In this document: piece by piece, positions 1-11,493 of the stretch | Layout: each line of letters starts with the position of its first letter | How positions within the stretch are numbered: the first letter of the stretch is position 1 | Source: Alisma plantago-aquatica | Taxonomy: Eukaryota; Streptophyta; Magnoliopsida; Alismatales; Alismataceae | Assembly (NCBI GenBank): GCA_963693085.1 | Contig: OY856411.1 | Location: 1,348,240,550 to 1,348,304,549, forward strand | DNA length: 64,000 nt | Direction of reading: 5' to 3' | Notes under the pieces: model-generated | What the model was told of the DNA's origin: nothing | Databases searched by the model: none | Seen by the model: only the letters and a program-made list of their open reading frames with translations | Made by a program: the position numbers and the translations under genes

Positions 1-651
1 AAGAACCTCATTCATGCAACCAATTCAAACACAACTAGGTGACCCCACCAAGGAAACTCATCAACCAAGGTGAGTAGAAAAAGATAGAGACCACTCAACA
101 TCTTAGCAACCAAGATGGTCAAAAAGGCAAATGACTACCAACCCTAGGTGGTGTTGGCAACCAAAATGAATTCAAATCTCATCAACCGCCCACCCTAGGT
201 GGGTCAAGAAAGATTCATTGACCACCAAAACTTTAAGACCATAGGAAAACTTTGTGAACGCCAAAACTAGGGCTCAAGACCCAAGGTCAAACATTGACTT
301 AGGGTAAGCATGAGCAAACCCTAATCTCACACAAGATTTCACCACTCAAACCAAAGTGTTAATAAGGCACCCCAAAGAACAAACATATGAAACATGATGT
401 GAAAATATGTGAGGCAGATCAAGAATGTGACAAATTGCATGAAAACCTCTAGAAGTGGGTAAATTCCAAATAGGTGCAAAACAAGCACATATATGCATAA
501 CTAGCTCAAACAGTGTTCAAAATAGACCAAGCTTGAAACATAAGCTTTTCATATAATATCAAAGCACATAACAAGGTTAAATTAATGTTTTAAGCATATA
601 ATCATGATAAGAAAGCATGTTTAACCAAAAGGCAAGGTCAGGGGTCTTACA
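1..651 (-). repeat. Partial 3' LTR of the minus-strand chromovirus
   Basis: On the minus strand the LTR most likely starts with TGTAAGACCCC (reverse complement at 641-651), 37 bases past the polyprotein stop. The run before it contains a weak purine stretch (TTTTGGGGGT at about 676-685). The other LTR end lies outside the window, so its length and target duplication cannot be seen. No coding content was noted within it. Confidence 0.6.
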
Positions 652-687
652 ACCATAAAACCCTAACAAGGATTTACCCCCAAAATC

Positions 688-1305
688 CTACACGAACAAA
701 GATGGGTACTTCCGCATCTCATCCTCTAACTTCCATGTGGCTTCCTCTACACCATGATGATGTCATAAAACCTTAATCCTTCTTCTTCAGCTTCTTCACC
801 CTCCTTTCCAAGATCAACACAATAACCTCAACATATGACACGTCCTCCTCCAACTCAACCTCCACTAGCTGCAAAGTCCGCTCTGTATCAGGGTGACACT
901 TCCTCAACATAGAAACACAGAAGACATCATGTGACCTGGTTAACTATGGTGGTAACTTCAACTTGTAAGCTACCTTCCAACACATGACAAGATAGGGTAT
1001 GGTCCCATATATCTAGGAGCGAACTTACCCTTCTTACCAAATCTCAGCACAACTTTCTAAGGAGAAACCTTAAGATGAACCCAGTCTCCAACTTAGAATT
1101 CAAGCGGCCTATCATGGTTGTCAACATAAGAATTTTGTCTATCCTAAGCTTTCTTCAACTGTTGTTGTATCACCTTGATCTTCTTAGTAGTCTAATGCAC
1201 TATCTTATGACCCAAAAGTTGAGACTTACATGTCTCCTACCAACAAAGAGGTGACCGACAATGCCTGTCATATAAAGCATCATATGGTTCCATGTCTATA
1301 CTCCT
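688..1305 (-). pseudogene. Chromovirus integrase C-terminus and chromodomain-like tail
   Basis: The last codons, minus strand about 750-688, read EEATWKLEDEMRKYPSLFV and then a TAG stop at 690-688. Upstream, near 800, is RVKKLKKK. Plant chromovirus polyproteins end in this way: an integrase C-terminal domain, then a chromodomain whose end carries a conserved EEATWE...P.LF tail that is thought to guide integration to heterochromatin. At least one stop and frame change separate the two pieces. A similar tail (DDEATWELKMD) ends the plus-strand chromovirus at 63860, so two members of the broad family are present. Confidence 0.7.
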
Positions 1306-2043
1306 CTAACAGTTGTTGTTGTAGTAAAACTCTATCAAACTCAAAAAGACATCCCAATTACCAAGAAACTCCAAGACACAAGCTCTCAACATATCTTCCA
1401 ATGTATGAATGGTCCTCTCAGACTGGCCATCTGTCTGTGGGTGGAAAGTTGCACTAAACCTCAGTTGTGTACCCATAGATGTATGCATTCACTCCCAAAA
1501 CTAACTTGTAAATTGTGGACCTTGTCAGATACTATGGTAACTAGAATACCATGCAACCAAACTATTTCATCAACATATAGCCAACTTCTCTATTTTATAT
1601 GTCGTCTTGACTAAAAGGAAGTGAGTTGACTTGGTCAACCTATCAACTATCACCTAGATGGAATCATGACGTTTCTATCTCTTATGAAGACAAACCATAA
1701 AGTTTGTGGTAATATGAACCCATTTTCACTACAGTATTGGCAAATGTTGTAACGTTCTGGCATGCTTCTGATGTTATGCGTTGACATGTTGATAGACTGG
1801 ACATCTAGCAACAAACTCCTCCACATCACGCTTCAAATCCAGCCACCAATAAGGGTCCTTCAAGTTGTGGTACATCTTGGTACTACCAGGGTGCAACGTG
1901 TACATCAAAGAATGAGCCTCCTCAAGAACCATCTTCCTCAAGCCCTCAACATATGGAACCACCATCCTGTTGTAGAAGCAAACCATCCTGTCATCTTTAT
2001 CATTAATGTCATCATACTTTTTGTTACCAAAACCTGCCCTCAT
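1306..2043 (-). pseudogene. Chromovirus integrase, zinc-binding and core fragments
   Basis: Integrase inserts the cDNA into the chromosome. The upper part (2043-1774) keeps the H2C2-like N-terminal module with EEAHSLMYTLHPGSTKMY and ARCPVYQH. The lower part (1488-1306) keeps the end of the catalytic core, FSATFHPQTDGQSERT, which includes the third acidic residue (E of QSERT), then FYYNN. Between them a remnant reads IVSDK, matching the region of the second catalytic Asp, but it is broken by stops. The first catalytic Asp was not traced with confidence. The gene is inactive. Confidence 0.8.
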
Positions 2044-2229
2044 ATTCTATATCACGTTATTATTCCACTGCACATCTATGGTCTACTGCATCAATGTCAG
2101 CTTTACTGATAACTATGCTAACAAGCATGCCAACAGAGAAACCTCCAACTATATGTTCATATGGCGAAGCAATACCAACATGTCTTTCTTGTGACACACC
2201 ATGGAGTGAAACTCTACCTTGTCTCTAGA

Positions 2230-3420
2230 TTATGATGAAGATGACTTCATGCTCAGTGCATCAGCCACCATGTTCACCTTCCCTGGATGGTATTCTATCA
2301 TGCAAATATAGTCCTTGATCAATTCCATCCAATCCTCTACCACATGTTCAACTCCTGCTTCAAAAAGATATATTGAAGGTTCTTATGGTCAATGAAGATT
2401 TGGCACTTCTCTTCATATAGATAGTGCCTACAAATATTCAAGGCATGAACCATGACTGCAAGCTCCAAATCATGTGTCGGGTAGTTCTCCTCATGTTTCT
2501 TAAGTTGTCAAAAAGGAAAAGAAATCATGTTCTTGTCATGTATCAGCATGCTTCCCAAGTCATTCTTCAAAGCATCACAAAAAATGATGTAACCCTTCCC
2601 TTGCTCAGGCAGCACTAATACTGGAACAATGGTCAACTTCTCCTTCAACAGCTAGAATGAACACTGACACTTATCATCCTAGACAAAAGGAACACCTTTC
2701 CTTGCCAACTTGGTTAGGGGTAACGCTACAGTGCTGAAGTTCTTAATGAATCTCCAGTAGTAACCAACCAAACCTAGAAAACCTCAGACCTTTGTTGGTG
2801 TCTTGGGTTGTTCCCATTCCAGCATAGACTCCACCTTCTTCAGGTCTACACAAACACCCTTACTAGATATATATGACCAAGAAAATATACTTATATCAAC
2901 CAGAACTCATACTTGCTAAACTTGGCATACAACATGGGTTGCCTCAACAATGTCAACACATGGCGAAGGTGTTGCTCATGTTGATGTCTATCTCTAGAGT
3001 ATATCAAGATATCATCGATAAACACCACCACGAATTGATCAAGATACAGTCTAAACACTTTGTTCATTAAATCCATGAAAGTTGTCGATGAATTAGTTAA
3101 CCAAAATGGAACCATTCCTAGTCCTAAAAGTAGACTTGGGTATGTCATCCACCTTGATCCTCAATTGGTGGTATCCTGATCTCAGATCTATCTTCAAGAA
3201 CAGAGTAGCACCTCTCAGCTGATCAAATAGATTATCAATCCTCGACAATGGATACTTGTTCTTTATCATGACCTCATTCAACTTCCGGTAGTATATACAC
3301 AACCTCATGGAACCATCCTTATTCTTCCCAAACAACATGGGTGCACCCAAAGAGGAAGTTCACAACCTGATGAAACCCTTCTCCAACAACTCCTACAACT
3401 GTTTCTTCTACTCCTACATC
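2230..3420 (-). pseudogene. Chromovirus reverse transcriptase and RNase H fragments
   Basis: RT copies the element RNA into DNA and RNase H removes the RNA strand. The RT fingers/palm reads [32 protein letters not shown] (3350-3093), then [13 protein letters not shown] (3148-2891), which holds the two catalytic aspartates. RNase H is visible near 2475-2350 as ELAVMVHALNICRHYL followed by IFIDHKNLQYIF. The two RT pieces overlap in different frames near 3100, so a frameshift splits the palm; several stops follow. A neighbouring PR fragment sits just upstream, as expected for a gag-pol polyprotein. Confidence 0.85.
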
Positions 3421-3499
3421 TCTATCAATGTCATCCTATAAGGTGCTTGTGCTATGGATTGTGTTCCAAGAACAAGATTGATCTCAAAATCAATCTATC

Positions 3500-4096
3500 T
3501 AGGATGAGGGACACCAGGAAACTTCTCAGGAAAGACGTCCTCAAATGCTTGCACTACAAGCACCTCCTGAATACTAGGAGTCCTCACTTGGGTATCCAAA
3601 ATATGTGCCAAGAAGGCCTCACACCCCTATCTCATCAACCTCTCTGCTATCATAGCCAACACCAAACATGTAGGAAGAATCTTCCTATCTCCTTGGAAGA
3701 TCCACGAAACATCTCCATCACAAAAAATTGCCGCCTTAGAGTTACAGTCTAAAACAACCTTATACTTTTCCAAGGTATCCATCCCTAGGATCACATCAAA
3801 TCCATGCACGTCAAGTGGCATAAAATCCACTTGAATGATGTGTCCCAAAAAGAAAATAACCCAAGATGAACACACCTCCTACAACTCAGAGGGACAACTA
3901 AGGGGGTTTCTTGCTGAAGACTATCTGATCTACTATGAGTAGGAAGATTACATCTTCTTATCACCTCTCTAGTGATAAAAGAGTATGTTGCACCTGGGTC
4001 AACCAAAATAGATATAAAAGAAGAAGAAGAAGAGAAGTCAGGAAGAAAAAGTTCCATTTGACCTATCAAGACCCGTGGATTGACCACTCCCTCCAT
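3500..4096 (-). pseudogene. Chromovirus aspartic protease fragment
   Basis: Retroviral-type aspartic protease that would cut the gag-pol polyprotein. The active-site segment reads ISILVDPGATYSFIT (near 4000), where the usual D-S/T-G triad has become D-P-G, so catalysis is doubtful even before counting the frameshift. A second frame (3875-3627) continues with FDVILGMDTLEKYKVVLDC, the typical GMDWL-like loop of chromovirus proteases. The region sits between the zinc knuckle and RT as expected. Confidence 0.75.
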
Positions 4097-4243
4097 CTAA
4101 TTCATAGTGTAGAATCTAGTTATCACATGTTTTCATCCATGACCCCTTCCAGCTGGCCCACAAAATCCCTCCTATGATGCCTGACCACATCCTCTACCAC
4201 CAACGTTGTTGTATTGCTACTACTATCAATAACTTCTCTAACA

Positions 4244-4790
4244 CTACCTCGGTTGATGTGTCACTTCTTCATCCATCATAGGGAATGACCACCTTAGATG
4301 CCCTACTTGTCCACACTTGTGACAAGTCCTTGATTCAAACTGCAGCCTAGACGACCTTCTCACTGACACATACGATGCACTGCATGCTCGTATTGGAAGA
4401 AAAGTATGACCTATGCCCTTGCTCGGGGACCACTGTGACGGAACACTTGATCGCATCTTAGAAAAATTTATCTCGATTGTGACTGCGGTGATGAGAACCT
4501 TGGCTTCTTAAAGCTACTAGACTATTGCCCCTGAAATTGAGCTGGCCCCTTCTTAGCATTGGCTTCACTCTTCTTAATAGTAGACCTTTCGATCCTTCTC
4601 ATAGACTCCACAAAGATAGAGAACCTCTCTCTATTCTCCAAAGCTACATGTTTGTAGAGAACTCTGAGCTCAAACCCTTCCCAAACCTTTGGATCCTCTC
4701 CTTCTCCATCGCTTCCATATGAGGACAGAACCTCAAAAGCTCCATAAACTTGGCCGCATACTCATAGATAGATGTGGAACCTTATCATAG
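4244..4790 (-). pseudogene. Chromovirus gag fragment with zinc knuckle
   Basis: Gag forms the virus-like particle and its CCHC knuckle binds element RNA. At about 4345-4305 the minus strand reads CHKCGQVGHLRWSF, a CCHC knuckle whose last Cys is replaced by Ser. Further upstream, 4780-4640, it reads IYEYAAKFMELLRFCPHM and ERIQRFGKGLSSEF, matching the capsid C-terminal part of Ty3/gypsy gag. A TAG stop follows at about 4650. The N-terminal part of gag is missing beyond 4790, so the break is probably the boundary with the neighbouring element. Confidence 0.75.
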
Positions 4791-5366
4791 TAGACTGAGA
4801 GGTTGGCTTTGACATATGATCTCATTGGTCTTACATTTTCATCATTTGTGCTTCAACAATCTTTTTCATTGGTTGACAAGTTAAGCTTGTCAATCAAAAA
4901 AAAATCACTAAAGGATAATCTTAGTGGTTATCTATTAACTATTTCTCGTCGATTGATGAACCATATTCAGATCCCCAAGTAGGATTTCATCAATTTGTTT
5001 CAAATGAGCTTCCTTCTATTATTTACCACATACATATTAGAACATACATCTGGATCATGAAGCAATTAAGGAATGCCCAGAAAGAAGGCCGAGAAGATGT
5101 TGAAGATGGGAGCCAAATTTCTTCAAGAACATAAAGGTGATCCTACATCGAGATGATGTATATGAAGGATCACCTCCAACACATCCTATTCCCTGATCTT
5201 AAGGAGTCAATTTAAAATGAAGGAGAATCTAGTACAAATTCATTAGACTACACACCTTATGAAAAGGGTGGGAAGATAAATATAAGAAAAGCACTCAGCC
5301 CACCTCATATAATCTAGGTACAAAAAAAGACTAGGGAAAGGAAAAGAGTAGAGTAAGAGGCAATAC
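4791..5366 (+). other. Unassigned stretch, probably the N-terminal part of the Ulp1-type relic
   Basis: No open gene is visible. The stretch continues across the retroposon insertion (5380-7474) into the plus-strand relic that starts at 7488, so it is probably the 5' part of the same relic. I could not align it residue by residue to the minus-strand homologue and give it no function. Confidence 0.4.
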
Positions 5367-5379
5367 AAAAGCAATTGTT
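5367..5379. repeat. Target-site duplication, left copy
   Basis: AAAAGCAATTGTT, identical to 7475-7487. The two copies bracket the poly(A)-tailed insertion exactly, so they are read as the target duplication made by retroposon insertion. Confidence 0.85.
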
Positions 5380-7474
5380 TTTTTTTTGGTCGGTCAAAAA
5401 ATGTGTTGCTATAAAACCAAAACTTTGGGAACAAAAGTACCCCATACACCAAAGCTAGAAACTAGCACATAGGGCATGAAAAACCAGAAACAGCAGAACT
5501 AAAACCATGATCCCAATAGGCTGGAATCAAAAGAGGTCCTACAAAAGGACTCCCGAGAAGAAGAGAAAAGAAAATGTGACAGTTCGAACTATCCTACACT
5601 AACAACTACCTTCCAGCTGTTGTACTACTTACAAATGACATGATAGTCAACTAAGAATATGAACACCTTCAAAATGTGACATCCTGCCTTCTAAAGCAGA
5701 CTTGACTACCAGGGTCGATAGTACCATCAAGGAAGAACATCCAAGAGGACTCTTCTCTACCAAACCAAGCAAACTCCCAAGCTGCATAATCTGGTCCAAA
5801 AGGATCCAACAAAGGTAATAGAAACGGTTCATGTCCATGAAAAAGAGAGCCCCCCGTCCTCCATATGCATTTTGCTCAACACTTGAAAGAATGGATTCTA
5901 AGGAAACTTCATTTCCATTTTCATGAACCAAATCAAACCCTCCCAGGGATCTTTTAGAACAGCCATATGCCTCCAAGAAGAATGCGACTAGTCACCTGCT
6001 AGCACAGAGACTCCTCACGAGGAGCTTGTGGCCATAGGCCAGGACTAGCTATGGTTGACCTCATGGACAGAGCTCAGTCGCCAGCTTGAACCCTTGCCCA
6101 TAGGGGCAAGCCGTCGAACATGTTGTGAACGAAATAGCATCATCAGAGTAGGACCGAAGAACCACCGCCATCAATCCACCCATTAGAACCCAACACTGAG
6201 GCAACACCAAGACTTAGGGGATCGGATGTTGGAATCACTGAAGCCTCTCTTTACTAGCATTTAGAACACCCACAATTTGAAAGAAGAGGAGACAGAGATC
6301 GAATAGCCTCAGCCCCTACTCCTGGATCAGCTGTAGCACCAAGTCCATAGGAAGATACATGTTTGCACAGAGGCAAACCCCCGAACACCTAAACGCCATT
6401 CCAAATCACTAGTCCAACAGGAAGCACGCCACCGGCAAACAACAACTGAAGGCTACCGAGAGCAAGCTCCTGACAACGACTATGTAACACATCGATCATC
6501 TTGAGGATGACCCAAATCGCTACAGCATATAGCACTTGGCCATCTGTCGGATCATCAGGGGGGAAGGAGGAGCTCGAGCTTCCCCTAATCACCCTGAGAC
6601 GCCGGATTATGAAAAACCCAGACTGTCGTTGACGAAGTGTCGATGAAGCCAGTGTCGCTGACAACAGTCTGCCTTGGTCTCCAATCTGAGCTGCTCTGGC
6701 TTCGTGGTTGAGAGGGTAGACGTCGTCTTCTGGAGGCCTTGGACCTCTAGCCTGCTGACGAAACAACCATCCGCCAAAGCACGGACCAGATCTGACCCGC
6801 TGTCACTAAGGAGCACCCCACCTGAGCTAGGCCAGGAACCATCACGGGAGAGTAGGAAGGACACGAAGCGGTCAAGCGGCTGCCGATGACCTGGGCCATC
6901 ACGCCTCCTTCTCGCTCCAAGCCGACAGGCTGCGCAGATGGCCTAGTGACCTAGCACCAGTTGGGGAAGAACCAAATTGGAAAGGCATCGCTGCCAAGCC
7001 CAGCAAGAATATGGGGTCAAACCCCATCACCTCCAATCCACCAGGGAGCCTGATTCACCAATCAATCAATGCGAAGAAGCACCTACATCCTGGAACCAGG
7101 ATCCTCGGCCACAGGATGAGCAGGACAACACGGAGCAACGGCACAAGAGCCAACGACCAGGACTGGTTCCTATCTCTCCATCACTCTTGAACGGAGACGA
7201 TCTGACGAGGTCGACACCAAACCATCAGCCTGTTGGGCAAGCGGCACATCCGTCTGCAACAAACCAAGGCGAGAGAGGAGGGCTCTCTTCAGATCGACTG
7301 AGGCCATCAACTCCAAAAGCTCCAGAACAGTAGCCGTCGGACTAACTAACCGTCGATGAGGCCAGGGGGAGAGAAGCTCCGAGGAGACGCTCCCCTCCCC
7401 CCAGTGGCGCCACCAGGTAGAGAGAAGTCGGAGCAACCCTAGAGAGAGAAGTCGCATTAGTATCTAATCCTCAT
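5380..7474 (-). mobile_element. LINE-like or processed retroposon, about 2.1 kb, poly(A)-tailed
   Basis: The insertion is bounded by a perfect 13-bp duplication and carries a run of T at its low end (5378-5387, two bases shared with the duplication), i.e. a poly(A) tail on the minus strand. These are hallmarks of target-primed reverse transcription. The 5' half on the minus strand (7474 to about 6400) is GC-rich with CTCTCT stretches and broken short ORFs; the 3' half is AT-rich and looks untranslated. No RT or endonuclease domain was seen, so it is either a non-autonomous or internally deleted LINE, or a retrocopy of a host mRNA. No coding function is assigned. Confidence 0.75.
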
Positions 7475-7487
7475 AAAAGCAATTGTT
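7475..7487. repeat. Target-site duplication, right copy
   Basis: AAAAGCAATTGTT, the partner of 5367-5379. Sequence on the far side (CATAGGGAAATTG...) continues the interrupted relic. Confidence 0.85.
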
Positions 7488-10400
7488 CATAGGGAAATTG
7501 CAGTAAAGGATGTTGCAGCAGATATGATCCCTACAAAACATGTAACCCAACCATCTACAATCGTGACCACAATCATAGATCCCCCAACAACGCAATCCTC
7601 TAGACAACTAGATGAACAGTTTGTTCCAAGGAATAATGAGCACCAAGTGAATTATAATACAATAGTGCAAAAGAGATGGTTTAAGGCAACATAATATGGT
7701 TGTGACAAAACCATGAAGGAGATGGGGATATATAATAGAGTCAAGGCACTCCTAAAACCTATAAACGTCTTCATATCTTTCTTCTATGACCAAAGCATAT
7801 GAATAGCTAACTTAGAGTTCATATCTTCTCTAAAGAAGCTCCATGTTGAGAAAGAAGAAGAGCACTATGGAGGGGCTTAAAAATTGGATATATAAGAAGG
7901 AATTTATGTTGACAAAAAGAATGTTGAACAAAATATTTTATGATACAAACAAAGAATCTATCACCATAAACAAAGCTAAATGTGATAGAGAATTTAGAGG
8001 GTTTAGCACATACAAGACATATGAAAGCCTCACAAGAGAATAATTCCACATGCACGGTCAATCAAAGATATTCCAAGTGCATTATGGGATAATGTGTATG
8101 ATTCACGAGATCATCACATGTTTGATATTCACTAGGGTTGACACATGCAATATGACTAGAGTGGATCTGCACCAACCTTGGATCACAATGGATAGGAATC
8201 TTCTTAGCATACGATTCTTTTTATAGACAACATAAATATAGAAAATGGCCATAAGGGGTCATAAGAGCTCTCTATGGGAGGTTTTATCACCCTAATTGTG
8301 CATCAATTGGTTACCCCCAGGTTCTATAAAGCTTCATTGAAAGTAAAGGGGACCACTTTGTCAAATGAAATACCTAACTTTCATTGGAGTTCTTGTAAGG
8401 AATAAGGAAGAATATTTCTATCTATTCACAAAGTGAAATGACTTGTTACCTCTTCTAGTCATGAGTAGTTATGACTATGATAAACTAGTTTTCTCATTAG
8501 AAGAAGTATCAAGAATTAAGTCTAGAGAAACTTCCCAGAAGTCCAAGCCAAGGGAAATCACAACATCTAGAGAGATAGAAAATATAATATGGATGAGAAT
8601 GAAGCTGCGAAACAACTTTTAAAGACTTTGCAGCATAGCATATTGAAAATAGGACTCCAAATGAATGTTGTTGAGGATTTAGAACCCATGGAGACCCCAA
8701 GATTTGAAAGAAAACCAACCACAGACGAAACAAAACCAGTCAAAAAGTAGAAACATAAAAAATATGGGGATGTAGATGAAGAAATATGGGTTGTAGAATC
8801 TATCCTGCCTTTAGAGAAAAAAGCAGATAAACAACCCAAGGAGGAAATGTCACACTCGCCAAAATTGGGAACTATAAAGGAAGTAACAGAGTAATAGCTC
8901 CATGATATTTTAGGGTCCCACTTTCTATGAAGGTAACTAGTCTTCGGGAAATTGAGCCCTCCCCTGATTCATCAATTTCTGCCATTCCTAGGGACCAAAT
9001 TTGGGCTTCAATTTGACTTAATGTGTGAGTAAATCATTACTCTTCTATAAAAATTATCTTCTATCCTACAATCATGATCAACATAGGTTGGAGGAATAGA
9101 AGCTCAATTTCAACCATTGTTGGTCCTTCTACAACATATAGACCAACTCATAGATGGACAATAGTAGATGGTAGAAACCATGGTCAATATGGCAACATAG
9201 TTGGATGAGATGAGGAAAGAGTATAATAAAATAAGTAGATAAGCATAGGAAGAGGAGGCTAAGATGGGTGGAGTATTAATCTTCACCACCATATTCATCA
9301 AGCATGTCCCCCTCCTAATTCACCAAACAAAGCATTGAATCAACATCAAGCAAAGAATTTGCTTCTCTGCTGAATGTAGATCTAAACTTATCTCCAAACA
9401 CTCACAAGTCACCTGATAAAGATGCAACAAAAAAATTTATGCTCCCACACAAATACAAGAAACATTCCCATCACCCTATCCTTGAATACCATCCTATAGA
9501 AACGGTCGTCAACGTTGGAGTTGAAGAAAAAAGACATAGTGAGGCATGACTCATGGTCGAATTAGCTGAGGGAAAACAACTCCAAGAATAGTCACAGGTG
9601 AAATTGGGAGAGACTATAAAGCAAGAAGTGGAAACTTTATCAGATAACTTCTACTATGAACCCCATCCACTTGAATTCGGTGACAAATTACTACAATACC
9701 ATGAAGAAGAGCAAAAATACAAGAAAATGTGGTTGATGCCATGAAAGTTGTTTCAAGGGATAGGGACTCATAAAATAATAATGAAGAGTGAATGCAGACT
9801 TTAATCAACAAAGTTGATGTAAGAATGCCTAACTGACATTCTTTAGAGCCAGAAATCATTGAAAATATCAGGATTTGAAGACATGTGCCTTCCAATGTAA
9901 GATGAAGGGCATGGACATGTCATGTGTATCAATAATATCATGTAGGGATATCCATTTCCTGCTAATATTCTAGATGACAACATCTTTTTATATTATGCTC
10001 ATTATATCAACTAGAGGTGCACTTTAAAGAGGGATGCTTTTAGGTGGATATTCAGGACAAAGGCTTACATGAGCGCATGAACATTTCAGGTGTTGTATGC
10101 ATTAATCCTTGAAGAATTGTTGGATCATGAGAAAGAAGGGCATGTAATCAATGGCAATCCAACCCTTGAAAATTTATGAAAATAACCTAAATGTGCCCTC
10201 TCTCTACAAGCTAGTTGTAGTAGTAAATAGAAAATAAACCAAATTTATCACACTACCATACAATACAAACAACCATTGTCTCTTTTATATAGTAGATCTA
10301 GAGAAAATGCATGTTCTGGTCTATGATCAGAGTACCAAGGAGATGAAATGAAATAGCATAATATTCAAAGACATTGTATCTAGGAAGATACAAAAAAAGA

Positions 10401-11322
10401 TCCATTCAAACGAGAGCATATAGTTAAGGATGCCAACGGTCACTAAAAATTCATTGGAAATTTTTTTACAATCAACTTCAAGGTTCCCCAACAACATCCA
10501 GGATGGGAGACATTGTTTTCATCATTCTGAAACTAATTGAGGAAATAAACAAAAGGATCCCTTTCAAGGACCTGGTCGAGGAAGATACTCATAGAATGCA
10601 TGGAAAACATACCATGTAAGTCATATATGATAGGTGCTTCTTCTATGACCTTATCTATTATATCAAGGAGGTTATACATAGGCATGCCTCTATCAGACAA
10701 GTGCTCTTGTAGGGCTCAACTAACATGTGAACCACTAACATTGAATCAGGGCAATCTCTCTAAAGGATAAGGATTAGAGGGAGGAAATGTGAATCTAAAT
10801 ATCATGAGAAGAACAGCCACAACACATGCACACACAGTAGTACAAAGACCCAAAATAGAATTCATCTCCCAAGTTACCAGCAAAATAACCTTAGCATGCC
10901 TATTGAAAGTAGACAGATTGACACTACAAACTATTGAGGGTAGACCATAGTTGGAAGAGGAATTTCTTGCCAAGAACACTCAATTAGAAGAAGGAGAATT
11001 CCAAGAAGATAACCCCATATGTGAAATCCACATAGAGAAGCTCAGATACTAAAATCCAAGAACATAAAGAAAATGTACCTGATGAGACAGAAGTCACTTT
11101 CAAGGGAAATTTTAAAAAGATTTGGCAAATGGGCATGTGATATTCTCAATTGATAAGATATGGACATAGTAAAAGAAGATGATAGTGGTTGTGATGTCAT
11201 ATTCTAGTGGGGAAGCTGATTCTTAATGAAAGAAGACCTCCAATATATTCTAAAACATAATGGATTAATGGCTATAGGTGTTATGACCGCCTACCAATCC
11301 TTAATTAAGAATAATCTCCCTA

Positions 11323-11330
<8 letters not shown>
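7488..11330 (+). pseudogene. Relic of a retroelement-borne Ulp1-like protease protein (plus strand)
   Basis: In stop-riddled frames this stretch is collinear with the minus-strand ORF at 21496-16770. Matching points in order are: FVPRNN...MGIYN then ISSLKK (about 7625-7845; partner PFVPKN...MGIYN, LSSLKK); LTKRMLNKIF (about 7905); MGGFITLIVHQL (about 8275; partner MGGHITKITEYF); DEMRKEYNKI (about 9205; partner HMRRDYEATM); NFYYEPHPLEF (about 9650); RDAFRWIF and FQVLYALILEELL (10030-10125); HCLFYIVDLEKMHVL (about 10275), the histidine strand of a C48 peptidase; VPQQ (about 10480); INKRIPFKDL with VIYDRCFFYD (10540-10650); and MTAYQSLIKNNLP (about 11285). The catalytic Cys position reads GDIVFIIL instead of GDC. 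It ends at a TA microsatellite. The family is probably a retrotransposon-carried Ulp1 protease; this copy is dead. Confidence 0.7.

Positions 11331-11354
<24 letters not shown>
11326..11354. repeat. (TA)n microsatellite
   Basis: An uninterrupted alternating AT run of 29 bases. It lies exactly at the junction between the Ulp1-type relic and the truncated Copia leader, so it may mark a repair junction. Confidence 0.9.
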
Positions 11355-11356
<2 letters not shown>

Positions 11357-11479
11357 TTTGTGGAGAGTATGTGGTAATTAATCATATATGCACATTAACC
11401 AAGTTAATATTTTCATAGTGTACAATAAAACAAATCCGGTCATATCAATTTAAATCCCAAATACATTGTAAATTGACAT

Positions 11480-11492
11480 GGCTCTGATACCA
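11480..11492 (-). promoter_or_regulatory. Primer-binding site, initiator-Met tRNA type
   Basis: The minus strand reads TGGTATCAGAGCC right after the LTR end CCTACA plus one base. Copia elements prime minus-strand DNA from initiator tRNA-Met at this sequence. Confidence 0.85.
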
Positions 11493-11493
11493 C

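Larger units (their letters stand above)
1..4790 (-). mobile_element. Degenerate Ty3/gypsy chromovirus, 5' part missing
   Basis: Reading the minus strand from 4790 down, fragments appear in the order gag, zinc knuckle, protease, RT, RNase H, integrase, chromodomain tail, LTR. This is the order of a plant Ty3/gypsy chromovirus. All parts carry stops and frameshifts. The LTR at the low end is cut by the window start, and the N-terminal half of gag plus the 5' LTR are absent beyond about 4790, where sequence of another element begins. The clade could be Tekay/Del-like, judged from the chromodomain tail, but this is inference. Confidence 0.85.

Noticed and set aside
5150..5300. Possible match of GESSTNSLDYTPYEK with GESSAPYEFEKRK of the Ulp1-type ORF
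   Set aside because: The order does not fit the collinear map: the relic's MGIYN region lies after this stretch, whereas in the ORF it lies before the GESS segment.
6389..7457. Short GC-rich ORFs that look like a host gene exon set on either strand
   Set aside because: They overlap one another in several frames, have no recognised motif and lie inside the poly(A)-tailed insertion, so they are treated as non-coding retroposon sequence.
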